Both the position numbers and the translations under genes were made by a program. From Trebonia sp963795335 (GTDB lineage: Bacteria > Actinomycetota > Actinomycetes > Streptosporangiales > Streptosporangiaceae), in NCBI GenBank assembly GCA_963795335.1, contig CAWCHI010000001.1, forward strand, positions 248,001 to 312,000: a DNA stretch of 64,000 nt, in the 5' to 3' direction. Positions 43,371 through 52,778 of this stretch are shown one piece after another (position 1 is the stretch's first letter; each line of letters starts with the position of its first letter). The notes below the pieces were generated by a model. It did no database searches, was not told the origin of the DNA, and worked only from the letters and a program-made list of their open reading frames with translations.

Positions 43371-43411
43371 GCCCCGGGTTCCCGGTCGCGCAGCGACCGG
43401 GAACCCGGGGC
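43371..43411. terminator. 19-bp perfect bidirectional hairpin
   Basis: Arms 43371-43389 and 43393-43411 are perfect complements (core CCCCGGGTTCCCGGTCG) around a GCA loop. It lies between the convergent phosphoesterase and gpgS genes and can serve both. Confidence 0.9.
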
Positions 43412-43444
43412 GGAGCTGGAAGTCCGGGTCTGCGGGAAAGACCG

Positions 43445-44434
43445 CTAAGCCGTCGCGGTCAGCGCGGTGCCATCGCTCAGGCTAGCCAGGGGCGGGCGTT
43501 CGACGAGCTCGTTCAGGTGCTCGTCCAGGCGCAGTCCCTCGTCGGTCGCGACCGCGTGCAAGTAGGTGTCCGGGCGCTGGAGCTCCCACAGGGTGGGCAC
43601 GCTCTCCCCGAGGTCCTCCAGGCCCTCACGGGCGGCCACGGTGCGCAGCACGACCGACGACATCCGGCTCAGGCTGGCCAGCGACTGGTGGCGGTTCTGC
43701 CGCGTACCGAGGTCGACCTGGGCCATTCCGGCCAGGCCGACCTGGTCGAACACGTCGATCAGCATGCCGATCTCCACCCCGTAGCCGGTAAAGAAGGGCA
43801 CGCCGCTGAGGATTTCCCGGCGGGCGGCGAACTCGCCCGCGAGCGGCTGGACGAACCCCGCGAGCTCCGGGTAGTAGAGGTTGAGGAGCGGCTTGGCCAT
43901 CAGCTCGGTGACCCGGCCGCCGCCGTCGAGGACCTTCTCCTCGCCCTGCTTGAATGGCCGCCTGAAGGCCGCCTTGACGAACTGCAGCTGCGAGTCCGCC
44001 AGCAGCGGGCCGAGCGTGCCGTAGACGAAGTGCTCCTGGAAGTCGGCCGTGTCCGCGTCGGCGAACATCACGATGTCCCCGCGGGCCACCGACAGGGCAC
44101 GCCACATCGCGTCGCCCTTGCCCTGCGCGGGACCGTAGTTGCGCATGAGCTCGTTCTCCGAGTAGACCTCGGCGCCGTGGGCGCGGGCGATGTCGGCCGT
44201 GCCGTCGGGTGAGTCCGCGTCAACGACGATTACCTGATCCGGGAGACTGGTCCGTTCCCGGAGCTCGTTGACGACGGACAGGATGGTGCCGATGGTGCCT
44301 GCGACGTTGCGGGCCGGGAAGATCAGGGTCGTAGAGGGTCGCTGCGACCCGTTACCGCCCGCACGCGCGAGGTTGGCGAACTCCCCGTGGCGGTACGAGC
44401 GCTGCTCAAACCATTCCCAGACTGTCATGCTCAT
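43445..44434 (-). CDS. gpgS: Glucosyl-3-phosphoglycerate synthase
   Basis: 329 residues from ATG at 44434, chosen for the GGAGCAGGAT upstream; a frame extension to 44497 has no such site. GT-A fold family GT81: IFPARNVAGTIGTILSVV, donor-site VIVVDADSPDGT, QGKGDAMWRAL, MFADADTADF as the DxD-like metal site, GGGRVTELMAKPLL, and GYGVEIGMLIDVFD, all as in mycobacterial GpgS. It transfers glucose from UDP- or ADP-glucose to 3-phosphoglycerate, the first step to glucosylglycerate and, in mycobacteria, methylglucose lipopolysaccharide. The hydrolase for the dephosphorylated product is at 4.8 kb. Confidence 0.93.
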   Translation of the reverse strand: MSMTVWEWFEQRSYRHGEFANLARAGGNGSQRPSTTLIFPARNVAGTIGTILSVVNELRERTSLPDQVIVVDADSPDGTADIARAHGAEVYSENELMRNYGPAQGKGDAMWRALSVARGDIVMFADADTADFQEHFVYGTLGPLLADSQLQFVKAAFRRPFKQGEEKVLDGGGRVTELMAKPLLNLYYPELAGFVQPLAGEFAARREILSGVPFFTGYGVEIGMLIDVFDQVGLAGMAQVDLGTRQNRHQSLASLSRMSSVVLRTVAAREGLEDLGESVPTLWELQRPDTYLHAVATDEGLRLDEHLNELVERPPLASLSDGTALTATA

Positions 44435-44804
44435 ATAACGACATCCTGCTCCGTTTAGTTGCGCCTCGGTCGAGGTTGTCTTGATCAGAAACGCCACCTT
44501 GCTCGGTAGGGGTACCCAGCGGGGGGGCGACTATGCCGGAGGTAAGCTCCGCAAACTACACATAACGCCACATACACCCCGAAGCCCTCCGTTCCCCTAA
44601 CGGCCGATCGCTCGCGACCTTAACCCTGCCTTAGTTTCATTTCTAACGACGGTTAACAAATCACGTAAAAAGCGCTTTCTGTTCACCTGGCGGACGCCTT
44701 GCCGCCCTGAGCTCCCACTTCCATTCATCGGGGATGCCAGCGAACAAGCTAGCTCCGCCGCGACTCCATCGCCGGACACTGGCATTTCCTGCCAAGGAGG
44801 ACTC
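44435..44804. promoter_or_regulatory. Divergent promoter region, gpgS / secreted protein
   Basis: 370 bp between divergent starts, including an AT-richer part at 44620-44690 with GTTAAC and GTAAAAAGCGCTTTC. No coding sequence is credible. The plus-strand gene has a strong AAGGAGG 5 bp before its ATG. Confidence 0.5.
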
Positions 44805-46430
44805 ATGCGTCCAAGAACCGGCGTGGCCGCGTTCGTGACCGTGGCGGGCGCGGCGGCTGTGCTCGCCGCCACCGCCGCCGGACCGGCGGCTCAGGCCGCT
44901 ACCGCCGGGTCCGGCCATTACCCGGGCTCGCCCGGCCGGCTGATCCCAGGTGACCTGCTCGTCAGCACCAGCAGGTACGTCAACGACCCGGCGATCGTGG
45001 CCGGCAGCACCGTACTGCCGCCCGGCTCGGGCGCGGCCGGCGCGGTCGCCATCGCGGGCGGCGACTACCCGCAGGTGTTCAACAACGACACCGTCGACGG
45101 GAGCTTCGGCGTCACCTCGAAGCTCTACCTGCGGGAGATCACCCCCGACGGCCGGCCCCGGGGCGTCATCGCGGTCCCCAGCAGCGACCTGGTCACCAGC
45201 TTCTCGTCCAAGTCGGAGGACGCGCTCAGCCTGTCGCCCGACGGCCGCTCGGTGACGTTCATGGGCTACGCCGCCCCGCCCGGGGCGCTCGACGTGTCCA
45301 ACTCGAACACGCCCGGCGCGGTCGACCCGACCAACCCCGTCACCAGCTCCTACTACCGGGTGGCGGCGTCCCTGTCGGCCGACGGCCGGTGGACCTTCAC
45401 TGAGACCAACGCCTACAGCGGCAACAACGGGCGGGCGGCGGTCGAGGCGAACGTCGGCGGCAAGTCCTTCATCTACACCGCGGGCAACGCCGGCAACGGA
45501 TCCAGCCCGCAGCCGGACGGCGTCGTCCTCGGTGCCGGGGCCCAGATCCTGAGTCCGTCCAGCCTGCCCGAGGCGGCGCAGTCGCCGGGCGCGCCCACCC
45601 CGGTCGGCTCGTTCAACGTCACCCAGCTCGGCGACAAGGCCGACAAGGTCGGCAAGGACGACAACTTCCGCGGCCTGGCCCTGTACAACAACGTGCTGTA
45701 TTACACCAAGGGCAGCGGCGGCAACGGCGTCGACACCATCTACTTCCTGGACACGACAGGAAAGGCCTGCCCCAGCGGGACCGGCCTGCCCGCCCCGGGG
45801 GCGCCGCTGCCGACCGCCAGCATCGCCTCCACGCTGACTTCGGCCGGGCTCGCCAGCAACATGTGCATCCTCAGGGGTTTCCCGACCGCCCTGGCCAAGT
45901 CGGCCACGGACGCGTCTGATTACCCGTTCGGCCTGTGGTTCGCCAGCCCGACGGTGCTGTACGTGGCCGACGAGGGAGCGGGCGACAACGTCTACTCCGG
46001 CGGCACCTACACCGCCGCGGCGGCGTCGGCCACGGCCGGCCTGCAGAAGTGGGTCTACAGCGCTTCGGCGGGCCAGTGGCAGCTCGCCTACACGCTGCAG
46101 AATGGGCTCAACCTGGGCACCCCGTACACCGTGAACGGCTACCCGACCGGGACCAACTCGGTGACCGGGCTGCCGTGGGCACCCGCCACCGACGGCCTGC
46201 GGGGCCTCACCGGGCAGGTGAACCGGGACGGCAGCGTCACCATCTGGGCGGTCACCTCGACCGTGAGCGGCGGGGGCGACCAGGGCGCGGACCCGAACCA
46301 GCTGGTCTCGGTGACCGACCGGGCCGGCGCGACCAGCCTGCCCGCGGGCGAACGGTTCCGGACCGTCATCCCGGCGGCCTACGGCCAGGTGGTGCGGGGC
46401 GTGTCGTTCACCCCGGGCACGCGTCACTGA
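44805..46430 (+). CDS. Secreted protein, probable beta-propeller
   Basis: 541 residues with a signal peptide (about 1-32, ending QAA). The body is rich in short strand patterns such as SKLYLREITPDGRPRGV, LSPDGRSVTFMGYA, SLSADGRWTFTETNAYSG and FGLWFASPTVLYVADEG, suggesting WD40/NHL-like blades; no catalytic motif or cell-wall anchor is seen. Function unknown. Transcription should stop at the hairpin at 46453-46493. Confidence 0.75.
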   Translation: MRPRTGVAAFVTVAGAAAVLAATAAGPAAQAATAGSGHYPGSPGRLIPGDLLVSTSRYVNDPAIVAGSTVLPPGSGAAGAVAIAGGDYPQVFNNDTVDGSFGVTSKLYLREITPDGRPRGVIAVPSSDLVTSFSSKSEDALSLSPDGRSVTFMGYAAPPGALDVSNSNTPGAVDPTNPVTSSYYRVAASLSADGRWTFTETNAYSGNNGRAAVEANVGGKSFIYTAGNAGNGSSPQPDGVVLGAGAQILSPSSLPEAAQSPGAPTPVGSFNVTQLGDKADKVGKDDNFRGLALYNNVLYYTKGSGGNGVDTIYFLDTTGKACPSGTGLPAPGAPLPTASIASTLTSAGLASNMCILRGFPTALAKSATDASDYPFGLWFASPTVLYVADEGAGDNVYSGGTYTAAAASATAGLQKWVYSASAGQWQLAYTLQNGLNLGTPYTVNGYPTGTNSVTGLPWAPATDGLRGLTGQVNRDGSVTIWAVTSTVSGGGDQGADPNQLVSVTDRAGATSLPAGERFRTVIPAAYGQVVRGVSFTPGTRH

Positions 46431-46452
46431 CCGTCGGTAACGGCTGACCGTC

Positions 46453-46493
46453 ACGGCGGTGGCCGGCCCCGTCCCGGGGCTGGCCACCGCCGT
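46453..46493 (+). terminator. 18-bp hairpin with one G-U pair
   Basis: ACGGCGGTGGCC (46453-46464) pairs with 46482-46493 and GCCCC with GGGGC inside, leaving a GTCCC loop. It starts 23 bp after the stop of the secreted-protein gene. The following 46500-46820 interval has no credible gene. Confidence 0.8.
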
Positions 46494-46823
46494 CTGCGTT
46501 GCCCGGGCAAAGGCCTCCCCGCTGGCCCGGAAACGGAAAATGACGGGAGCACCGCCGGCGGCTCCCCCGGGAGCTGCGCTCGCGCGGTCAAAGGGGACTG
46601 CATAGACCGGTTGGCAGATCGGCCGGAAAGGCCAGACCGGCGCCTTATCGAAAACGATCGGGTCGCCCGCCGCGGCGGAAGCGGAATCGGCGGGCCGGCC
46701 GGCCGCCGGGTCGCCATTGCGGGCCGGCCCCCCGGGCTGCCCGGCGCTCGGCCGGCGGCCTCGGCCCGCGCCGCCGCCACCCTGGAGAAACGTCTCAGAC
46801 CTGCTCCTCACCTCATGGAAGAC

Positions 46824-46860
46824 GTAGACAAAGGTGGCGGCAGTGGGGCAAGTTGTCTAC
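46824..46860. promoter_or_regulatory. Spaced inverted repeat GTAGACAA / TTGTCTAC
   Basis: Perfect 8-bp arms at 46824-46831 and 46853-46860, 21 bp apart, located 61-97 bp upstream of the AstE/AspA-like gene start. Typical layout for a dimeric regulator site; no regulator is assigned. Confidence 0.4.
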
Positions 46861-46920
46861 AGATACGGATTTCCGGCACGGTGGTTTAACGCAGCATTTA
46901 CCTGGCGGGGGAGATTTAAA

Positions 46921-47835
46921 GTGGGGGAGATAAAGCGCTACATGCTGGACTTCGCGGGGGTGGAGACCCCTGCTATAGAGGTGACCGGGGACGCCCCTGG
47001 CCCGCTACTGAGCGTGGTCGCCGGTGTGCACGGCTGCGAGTACGCGTCCATGGCCGGACTGCGGCGCTGGGCGGACGAGCTGGCCGGGCGGACGATCCGG
47101 GGCACCGTCCGCGCGGTCCCGGTGGTGAACCTGCCCGCCTTCTGGGCCCGCAGCCCGTTCATCGTTCCCGAGGATGGCAAGAACCTGGGCCGCTGCTTTC
47201 CCGGCTCGCCCGACGGGACCATCGCCGAGCGGATCGCAGACGCGGTCTTCACCACCGTCATCCGGGGCAGTGACGCCGTGGTCGACATGCACGCGGGCGA
47301 CCTGGCGGAGGCGCTGGAACCGTTCGCGGTCTACGACGAGGGCCCGGTCGAGGGGGAGGCGCGCGGCCTGGCGGCCGCCTACGGACTGCGCTACGTCCTG
47401 CGCCAGGCCGCCGGGCCCGGGTTCACCGTGGCCGGCTCCACCAGCGCCGCCGCGGCCGCCGCCGGGATCCCGGCCATCATCGCCGAGGCGGGCGGCTGCG
47501 GGCTGGTCGAGGAGCACGCGGTCCAGGCGCACGTCCGCGGGCTCGACGGGGTGCTGCGTTACCTGGAAATGTCGGCCGAGCCCGGACCCGAGCCGGAGCC
47601 GGTCTACCTGGGCGGCTGGGTCTGGCCGCGGACCCCGTCGGCGGGCTGGTGGGCGCCCGCGGTCCGCCCCGGCGATGCCGTCGCCGCCGGGGAGCTGCTG
47701 GGCACGGTGAGCACCCTCGCCGGCGGTGCGGTGAGTGAGACCGTCACCGCCCCGGTCGCCGGGGTCATCTTGTTCGTGACCAGTTCACCCGCGGTCGCGG
47801 CCGACGGCTTGCTGCTCGGCCTGGCCGTCAGCTGA
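46921..47835 (+). CDS. Succinylglutamate desuccinylase / aspartoacylase-like zinc hydrolase
   Basis: About 304 residues from GTG at 46921 (GGGGGAG upstream); ATG at 46942 and an upstream ATG at 46834 are alternatives. M14-type zinc motif GVHGCEY (HxxE) near the N-terminus, distal zinc His in AVVDMHAGD, and the catalytic Glu in AIIAEAGGCG. The C-terminal part with VRPGDAVAAGELLGTV is the barrel-like lid of the AstE/AspA family. It should deacylate a small N-acyl amino acid or related compound; the substrate is unknown. It converges on the LuxR gene with an 11-bp gap. Confidence 0.85.
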   Translation: MGEIKRYMLDFAGVETPAIEVTGDAPGPLLSVVAGVHGCEYASMAGLRRWADELAGRTIRGTVRAVPVVNLPAFWARSPFIVPEDGKNLGRCFPGSPDGTIAERIADAVFTTVIRGSDAVVDMHAGDLAEALEPFAVYDEGPVEGEARGLAAAYGLRYVLRQAAGPGFTVAGSTSAAAAAAGIPAIIAEAGGCGLVEEHAVQAHVRGLDGVLRYLEMSAEPGPEPEPVYLGGWVWPRTPSAGWWAPAVRPGDAVAAGELLGTVSTLAGGAVSETVTAPVAGVILFVTSSPAVAADGLLLGLAVS

Positions 47836-47846
47836 GCTGGCCCGGC

Positions 47847-50800
47847 TCAGGCGGGCGGACGGCGGGCTCCGCCCGACGCGCCCCGGGCGGGCCTGGCCCC
47901 GCCGGCCGGGGCCGGCCGGGACTGGGGCGGGATGGAACTGGTCCCGCTGGCCTGAGCCCGGGACGCGAGCGCGGCGACCTGGACCCGCGAGTTGTAGCCG
48001 AGCTTGCCCAGGATGTGCTCCACGTGCGCGTCCACCGTGCGCTTGGACACCACCAGCCGGGCGGCGATGTCCTTGTTGGTAAGGCCGGCCGCGACCAGCA
48101 CGGCGACCTCGCGTTCGCGGGCGGTCAGCAGCTCCCACTGTCCCGGGGAGTCTTCCTCGCCGGGGTCCGGGTCCGGGCCCGCGTCGCCGGCGCTTCCGGG
48201 CCCGGCGCCGTTGCCGGCGGGGTGCGCCGGCCGGCCGCCGGAGTCGCCGCCGGCCCGGCCAGCTCGTCGGTCGCTACTGCGGGCGGGTCCGGCACTCCCC
48301 CAGGCCGGGCCGTCCGCGCCCGCGCCGGAGCCGTCCGCGCCCGGAACCGGCTGGGCGGGCCGCCGTGCTGATCTGGCCGCCCCGCCGGGCAGTTCCGTGA
48401 CTCCCTGGCCTGAGCTGGACGAGCTCCGGGCGGAGGGCACCATTCCCGGCTCAGCGGCAGGCGAGTCAGCGGCGGACCCGGGCCGGCCACGGGCGGAGGT
48501 GAGCGAGTCCGAAACCGAGCCGGGCACGCCCGGGGCGGAGCCGGCCGCCACCTGAGCCGGGCCCGCGTTGCCGTCGTCCCCGGCTGCCCGCTGAAGCGGG
48601 CTCTGGCCAAGAAGGCCCTGCTCAAGAAGGCCCTGGTCAAGAAGGCCCTGGTCAAGAAGGGGAGCCGCCGCCAGCGCGGCCAGGGCGCGCTCGTGCGCGT
48701 CGGACCGTGTCCCCGGTGACTGCCCGCCCTCGCGGGCGCGGTAAGGCGATGCCAGTCCAGGCAGGGCAAGGCTCACCGCGGCCGCGGTGCGCAACTCCGC
48801 CCCCGTGGCGTACTCGGCCGCGTAGCCGGCCGGCCCGAGGTCGTCGCGCGCCCGCCGCTCGGCCTGGTCACGTTCCACGTCGAGCACCAGCAGGCCCGAG
48901 CGCGGGGCGCGGACCTGGTCCGATGCCACCAGTTCGCCCCACCGGCGGTCGGCCGCGCCCTGCAACCGGGCCGCCCGGCGGCTATCCCCGCGCCTGACTG
49001 CGAGCCAGGCGAGCGCCTCCAGGTGCTGCGCGACCGCGAACTCGTCGCCGAACGGGGCCAGCAGCTCGAGCCCGGTTCGCAGCCCCATCCCGGCCTGCCC
49101 CACGTGCCCGCCGCACCATGCGGCCACCCCGCCCGCCCACGACGCCCAGCCGCGCGCCCACCGCTCGCCGTCCGGCAACGTCGCCGCGAGCGCAGCGCAG
49201 CGCCGCCCGCAATCGTCGAGCGCGCCCCGCCGGAGCGCCGCCAGCGCGCCCGTCAGCTCGCCGGCAACCGCCGTCAGCGGGCGGCCGGCCACGGCCGGCG
49301 AGACGCCGCCGGCGCCACCTGACGGCCGCGCCGGGCCGGCTGGGGCATCGCCGGCCCCGTCAGCTCGCTGACTTCGCCCGGCCCGGCCGGCCCCTGGGCG
49401 TTCGGCCCGGCCACTCAGCGCGTTGGCCGCGGCCAGGTCACCCTGGGCGGAGAGCACCCAGGCGAGGAGCACCCGGATGTCCTCCGCGGCGGGGCGCGGA
49501 GAAGCCGGCCCGGCGGCGGAGGTGACGGAGGCGGGCCGGGCGGAGCCACGCCCCCGTTCGGGCTGCTTGTCTTGGCCCTGACCGGAGCGCTGCTCCAGGT
49601 CGGCCGCCTGGCCGGCGGGCGCCCAGGCCAGCCACGAGCGCGCCTGGGCGAGGCGGCCGGTGCTCACCAGCCACGGCCAGCAGGCCACGGCCAGGCCGGA
49701 GGCGGTCGCGGTGTCGCCCGCGGCGAGGGCACCGTCGAACGCCAGCCGCAGGTTGGCCTCGTCCCGGCCGAGCTGGTCGACCAGGCGGAGCTGGGCCGGG
49801 CCGCTGAAGCCCGCCGCCATGGCCCGGGCCCGGGCCAGGTAGTGACGGCGGTGCCGCCCGGCGACGGCCGCCGCCGCGGTCGCCCGCGCCGCGCCGTACT
49901 CCCGGGCAGCGGCCAGCAACCGGTAGCGGGCCGCCCCGTCGGCGTCGGCCACCCGCAGCACGACCGACTTGTCGACCAAGCCGACCAGCGCAGTCAGCAG
50001 GCGGTCGGCGGGCACGCGGTCACCGGGCCCGCGGTCACCGGCCGGGCTGGTGGCCGCGGCCAACTGGGCGGCCGGGGAGCGCGGTCCCGGGGCCGGGGCG
50101 GAACCGCAGACGGCTTCGGCGGCCCGGAGGTCGAAGCCGTCGGCGAAGACCGCCAGGGCTGCCCACAGCCGCTGCTCGTCCGGCGTGCAGAGGGCGTAGC
50201 TCCAGGCGACCGACGCCTCAAGCGACCGCAGCCGGTCCCCTGCCGCCGTCCGCCGGCCGGCCGCGAGCAGCCGCAGCTGGCCTGGGAGGCGAGCCAGGAG
50301 CTCATCCAGGCCGACGGCCCGCAGCCGGGGGGCCGCGAGCTCGATCGACAGCGGCAGCCCGTCGAGCTCGCGGCACAGCCGCACCAGGCCGGGCCGCATG
50401 TCCGCGGTGACCGCGAACGGGGCGGACCCCACCGCGGCGCCGGCCCGGTCGGTCAGCAGCGCGACCGCGTCACCGCCGTCGTCGCCGACCGGCAGTGGCG
50501 CGATCCGGAACACCACCTCGCCCGGCAGCTCGAGCGGCTGACGGCTGGTGACCAGCAGGACCGGCCCGTCGCCGCCGCGCAGCAGCGCATCGGCGACGCC
50601 GGCGCAGGCGTCGACGAGGTGCTCGGCGGTGTCCAGGATCAGCAGCAGCTTGCGCTGGCCGAGCACGGCCGGGAGCGGGGCGCCCGCCGGGTCGTCGCCG
50701 GCGTCCCCGGGGCCGGGCAGGCCCACCGCCGCCGCCACCGCCCGCAGCACGCCGGGCGCGTCCCCGGCCGGGGTGAGGTCGGCCAGGAAGATCCCGTCCG

Positions 50801-50981
50801 GGAATTGCCGCGCCAGCTCGCCCGCGACCTTGACCGCGAGGCGCGTCTTGCCAACGCCGCCCGGGCCGGTCAGCGTGACCAGGCGGGAGCGGGCCAGCGC
50901 ACCCTTGACGGCGGCGACCTCAACTGACCGCCCGAAGAAGCGCGTGGCTTCCGCGGGCAGCCTTCCCCCCTGCGCGATCAC
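47847..50981 (-). CDS. LuxR-type STAND (NB-ARC) transcription regulator
   Basis: 1044 residues. Walker A GPGGVGKTRLAVKV at about 38-51, Walker B LLLILDTAEHL, then a winged-helix and helical region like LAL/AfsR-type regulators. The C-terminal LuxR HTH is WELLTAREREVAVLVAAGLTNKD... (about 955-1015). A tandem LLDQG repeat (15-bp DNA units, 48601-48660) and long Ala/Pro/Gly-rich disordered stretches separate the parts. It likely activates transcription on ligand sensing; the target is unknown. The divergent neighbour is the FUSC-like gene. Confidence 0.9.
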   Translation of the reverse strand: MIAQGGRLPAEATRFFGRSVEVAAVKGALARSRLVTLTGPGGVGKTRLAVKVAGELARQFPDGIFLADLTPAGDAPGVLRAVAAAVGLPGPGDAGDDPAGAPLPAVLGQRKLLLILDTAEHLVDACAGVADALLRGGDGPVLLVTSRQPLELPGEVVFRIAPLPVGDDGGDAVALLTDRAGAAVGSAPFAVTADMRPGLVRLCRELDGLPLSIELAAPRLRAVGLDELLARLPGQLRLLAAGRRTAAGDRLRSLEASVAWSYALCTPDEQRLWAALAVFADGFDLRAAEAVCGSAPAPGPRSPAAQLAAATSPAGDRGPGDRVPADRLLTALVGLVDKSVVLRVADADGAARYRLLAAAREYGAARATAAAAVAGRHRRHYLARARAMAAGFSGPAQLRLVDQLGRDEANLRLAFDGALAAGDTATASGLAVACWPWLVSTGRLAQARSWLAWAPAGQAADLEQRSGQGQDKQPERGRGSARPASVTSAAGPASPRPAAEDIRVLLAWVLSAQGDLAAANALSGRAERPGAGRAGRSQRADGAGDAPAGPARPSGGAGGVSPAVAGRPLTAVAGELTGALAALRRGALDDCGRRCAALAATLPDGERWARGWASWAGGVAAWCGGHVGQAGMGLRTGLELLAPFGDEFAVAQHLEALAWLAVRRGDSRRAARLQGAADRRWGELVASDQVRAPRSGLLVLDVERDQAERRARDDLGPAGYAAEYATGAELRTAAAVSLALPGLASPYRAREGGQSPGTRSDAHERALAALAAAPLLDQGLLDQGLLEQGLLGQSPLQRAAGDDGNAGPAQVAAGSAPGVPGSVSDSLTSARGRPGSAADSPAAEPGMVPSARSSSSSGQGVTELPGGAARSARRPAQPVPGADGSGAGADGPAWGSAGPARSSDRRAGRAGGDSGGRPAHPAGNGAGPGSAGDAGPDPDPGEEDSPGQWELLTAREREVAVLVAAGLTNKDIAARLVVSKRTVDAHVEHILGKLGYNSRVQVAALASRAQASGTSSIPPQSRPAPAGGARPARGASGGARRPPA

Positions 50982-51230
50982 GATCGTTCGAACCTCTCCC
51001 CCGGTCTGACGGTATACCGGCCAGGGGCTATGTCAGAGGGTTACCCCAAGACGGCGTGCCGTGACTGGGTCCCGTGACTGGGGTGCTTGTCGCATCATGT
51101 TTTCGCCGGACGGACGGAATACCAGCGGCGCTGCCTCGTTGTCACCTACCAGTGGCCTGATGACCCGGCCGCGCAATCACGTCCGCGATCCGCGGCGCCC
51201 GCACCCCATCTGGAGCTAATCCCGCTGACC

Positions 51231-52721
51231 ATGATCCGTGAGCTCTTCCACTCCCTCAAGTCCGCCCGTCCCGCCAGCTCGCACATCGCCCGGCTGACCG
51301 CCACCGCGACCTTCGCCTACCTGATCGCGGTGCTGGTGCCCAGCGGAACCAGCCGTCCGGTCCTCGCGCCGCTGACCGCGCTCCTGGTGCTCCAGGCGAG
51401 CCTGTACCAGACCATCCGCAGCGGCATCCGCAAGGTTGCCAGCGTGACCGCCGGCGTGCTGATCGCCGTCGGCGTGTCGGAGGTCATCGGCTTCTCCTGG
51501 TGGCAGCTCACCCTCGTCATCGCGGGGGCCCTGGTCACCGGCCGGGTGCTGCGACTCGGGGATGACCTGCTCGAGGTGCCGATCTCAGCCATGCTGATCT
51601 TCGCCTCGGCCGGCTCGCACACCGCCGCCACCGGGCGGATGGTCGACACGCTGGTCGGCACCGCGGCCGGGCTGGCCGGGGGCCTGGTCTTCGGCGCCCC
51701 CCGGGTGCAGCCGGCCCGCGAGGCCGTCGGCACGCTGGCCGGCGAGCTGGCTGAGCTGCTGACCCAGATGGCGGGTGACCTGACCCTGGCCGGCGCGGGT
51801 GCCCGCGCAGGCGACGGTGCGGCCAGCGACAGTGCGGCCGGTGACAGTGCGGCCGGTGACAGTGGGGCCAGCGACAGTGGGGCCAGCGACAGTGCGGCCG
51901 GCAGCGGCGGGGAAGGTGACCGGGCCACCGCAGTCCCCGGCTCCGCCCAGGTCAACGGGTGGCTGGTGCGGGCCCGGTCGCTGCGCGACGAGATCGAGCG
52001 GGTGGAGGACACCCTGCGGCAGGCGTCCGACAGCGTCCGGCTCAACCCGCGCAGCCGGCTCGGCCGGGCCGGGCTCCGTCCGGTCCCCGACGACCTGCTG
52101 GTCACCGAAGTCGCGCTGCGCGGCGGGCTGGAGACGCTCGAGCACGCCACGGTGACGGTCCGCGGCCTGGCCCGTTCGATCCTGGACAGCACCGGGATCG
52201 ACAGCGAATGCTCGCCGGTGCGGGATGCGGCCACCCGGGCCCGGCTGGCGGACGTCCTCGGCAACCTGGCCGAGGCGATCCGCACCTACGGGCGCGTAGT
52301 GCAGGCGTTCCCGTCCGACACCGGGCCGCTCAAGTCGGAGCTGGCCCAGCAGCTCGCCGCCGCCCACCGGGAGCAGGACGAGCTGGCGGCGGTGCTCGAA
52401 CCGCGCGCCACCGACACCGTCGGCCGCAGCGAGTGGCCGCTGCGGGGGGAGATCCTGACCCACGTGGACCGGCTGCGGACCGGGCTGCGGCCGGAAGCGG
52501 TGCCGCACCCCGAGCCGCGGCGCCCGGAGCCCTCGCCGCTCGCGCGTTACACCCGGCGGCTGCCGGGCCAGCGCGGCCCCGGGCACGACCGGACGCCCCG
52601 GGATCACCGGGAACGGCGCGAGCGGGCCGGCCGCGAGCGCAGCCTCGGGGCGAAGCGGCCACCACTCGGCCGGCCGGGCCGCCGCACGGCGACCGGCGGC
52701 CAGCCCCGGGCGGGCGGCTGA
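51231..52721 (+). CDS. FUSC / aromatic-acid-exporter-like membrane protein
   Basis: 496 residues from ATG at 51231 (MIRELFHSLKSARPASSHIA); the upstream in-frame extension to 51087 looks non-coding. Residues 20-170 contain about six TM helices (TATATFAYLIAVLVPSG, VASVTAGVLIAVGVSEV, WWQLTLVIAGALVTG, VDTLVGTAAGLAGGLVFG), matching the FUSC/ArAE half-transporter type. The C-terminal ~320 residues are cytoplasmic, helical and partly coiled-coil, with an ASDSAAGDS-type 15-bp repeat tract (51829-51905) and a strongly basic end. Substrate unknown. Confidence 0.8.
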   Translation: MIRELFHSLKSARPASSHIARLTATATFAYLIAVLVPSGTSRPVLAPLTALLVLQASLYQTIRSGIRKVASVTAGVLIAVGVSEVIGFSWWQLTLVIAGALVTGRVLRLGDDLLEVPISAMLIFASAGSHTAATGRMVDTLVGTAAGLAGGLVFGAPRVQPAREAVGTLAGELAELLTQMAGDLTLAGAGARAGDGAASDSAAGDSAAGDSGASDSGASDSAAGSGGEGDRATAVPGSAQVNGWLVRARSLRDEIERVEDTLRQASDSVRLNPRSRLGRAGLRPVPDDLLVTEVALRGGLETLEHATVTVRGLARSILDSTGIDSECSPVRDAATRARLADVLGNLAEAIRTYGRVVQAFPSDTGPLKSELAQQLAAAHREQDELAAVLEPRATDTVGRSEWPLRGEILTHVDRLRTGLRPEAVPHPEPRRPEPSPLARYTRRLPGQRGPGHDRTPRDHRERRERAGRERSLGAKRPPLGRPGRRTATGGQPRAGG

Positions 52722-52778
52722 CCCCTGGCCCGGGGTTACCGCCCAGAACCCGGCTGGGTCTGGGGTACTGCCCCGGGA

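Noticed and set aside
37143..47835. Secondary-metabolite biosynthetic cluster suggested by SARP and LuxR regulators
   Set aside because: No polyketide synthase, peptide synthetase or tailoring enzyme set lies between or beside them.
48601..48660. CRISPR-like or satellite repeat
   Set aside because: Units are only 15 bp, contiguous and in frame within the LuxR-STAND gene.
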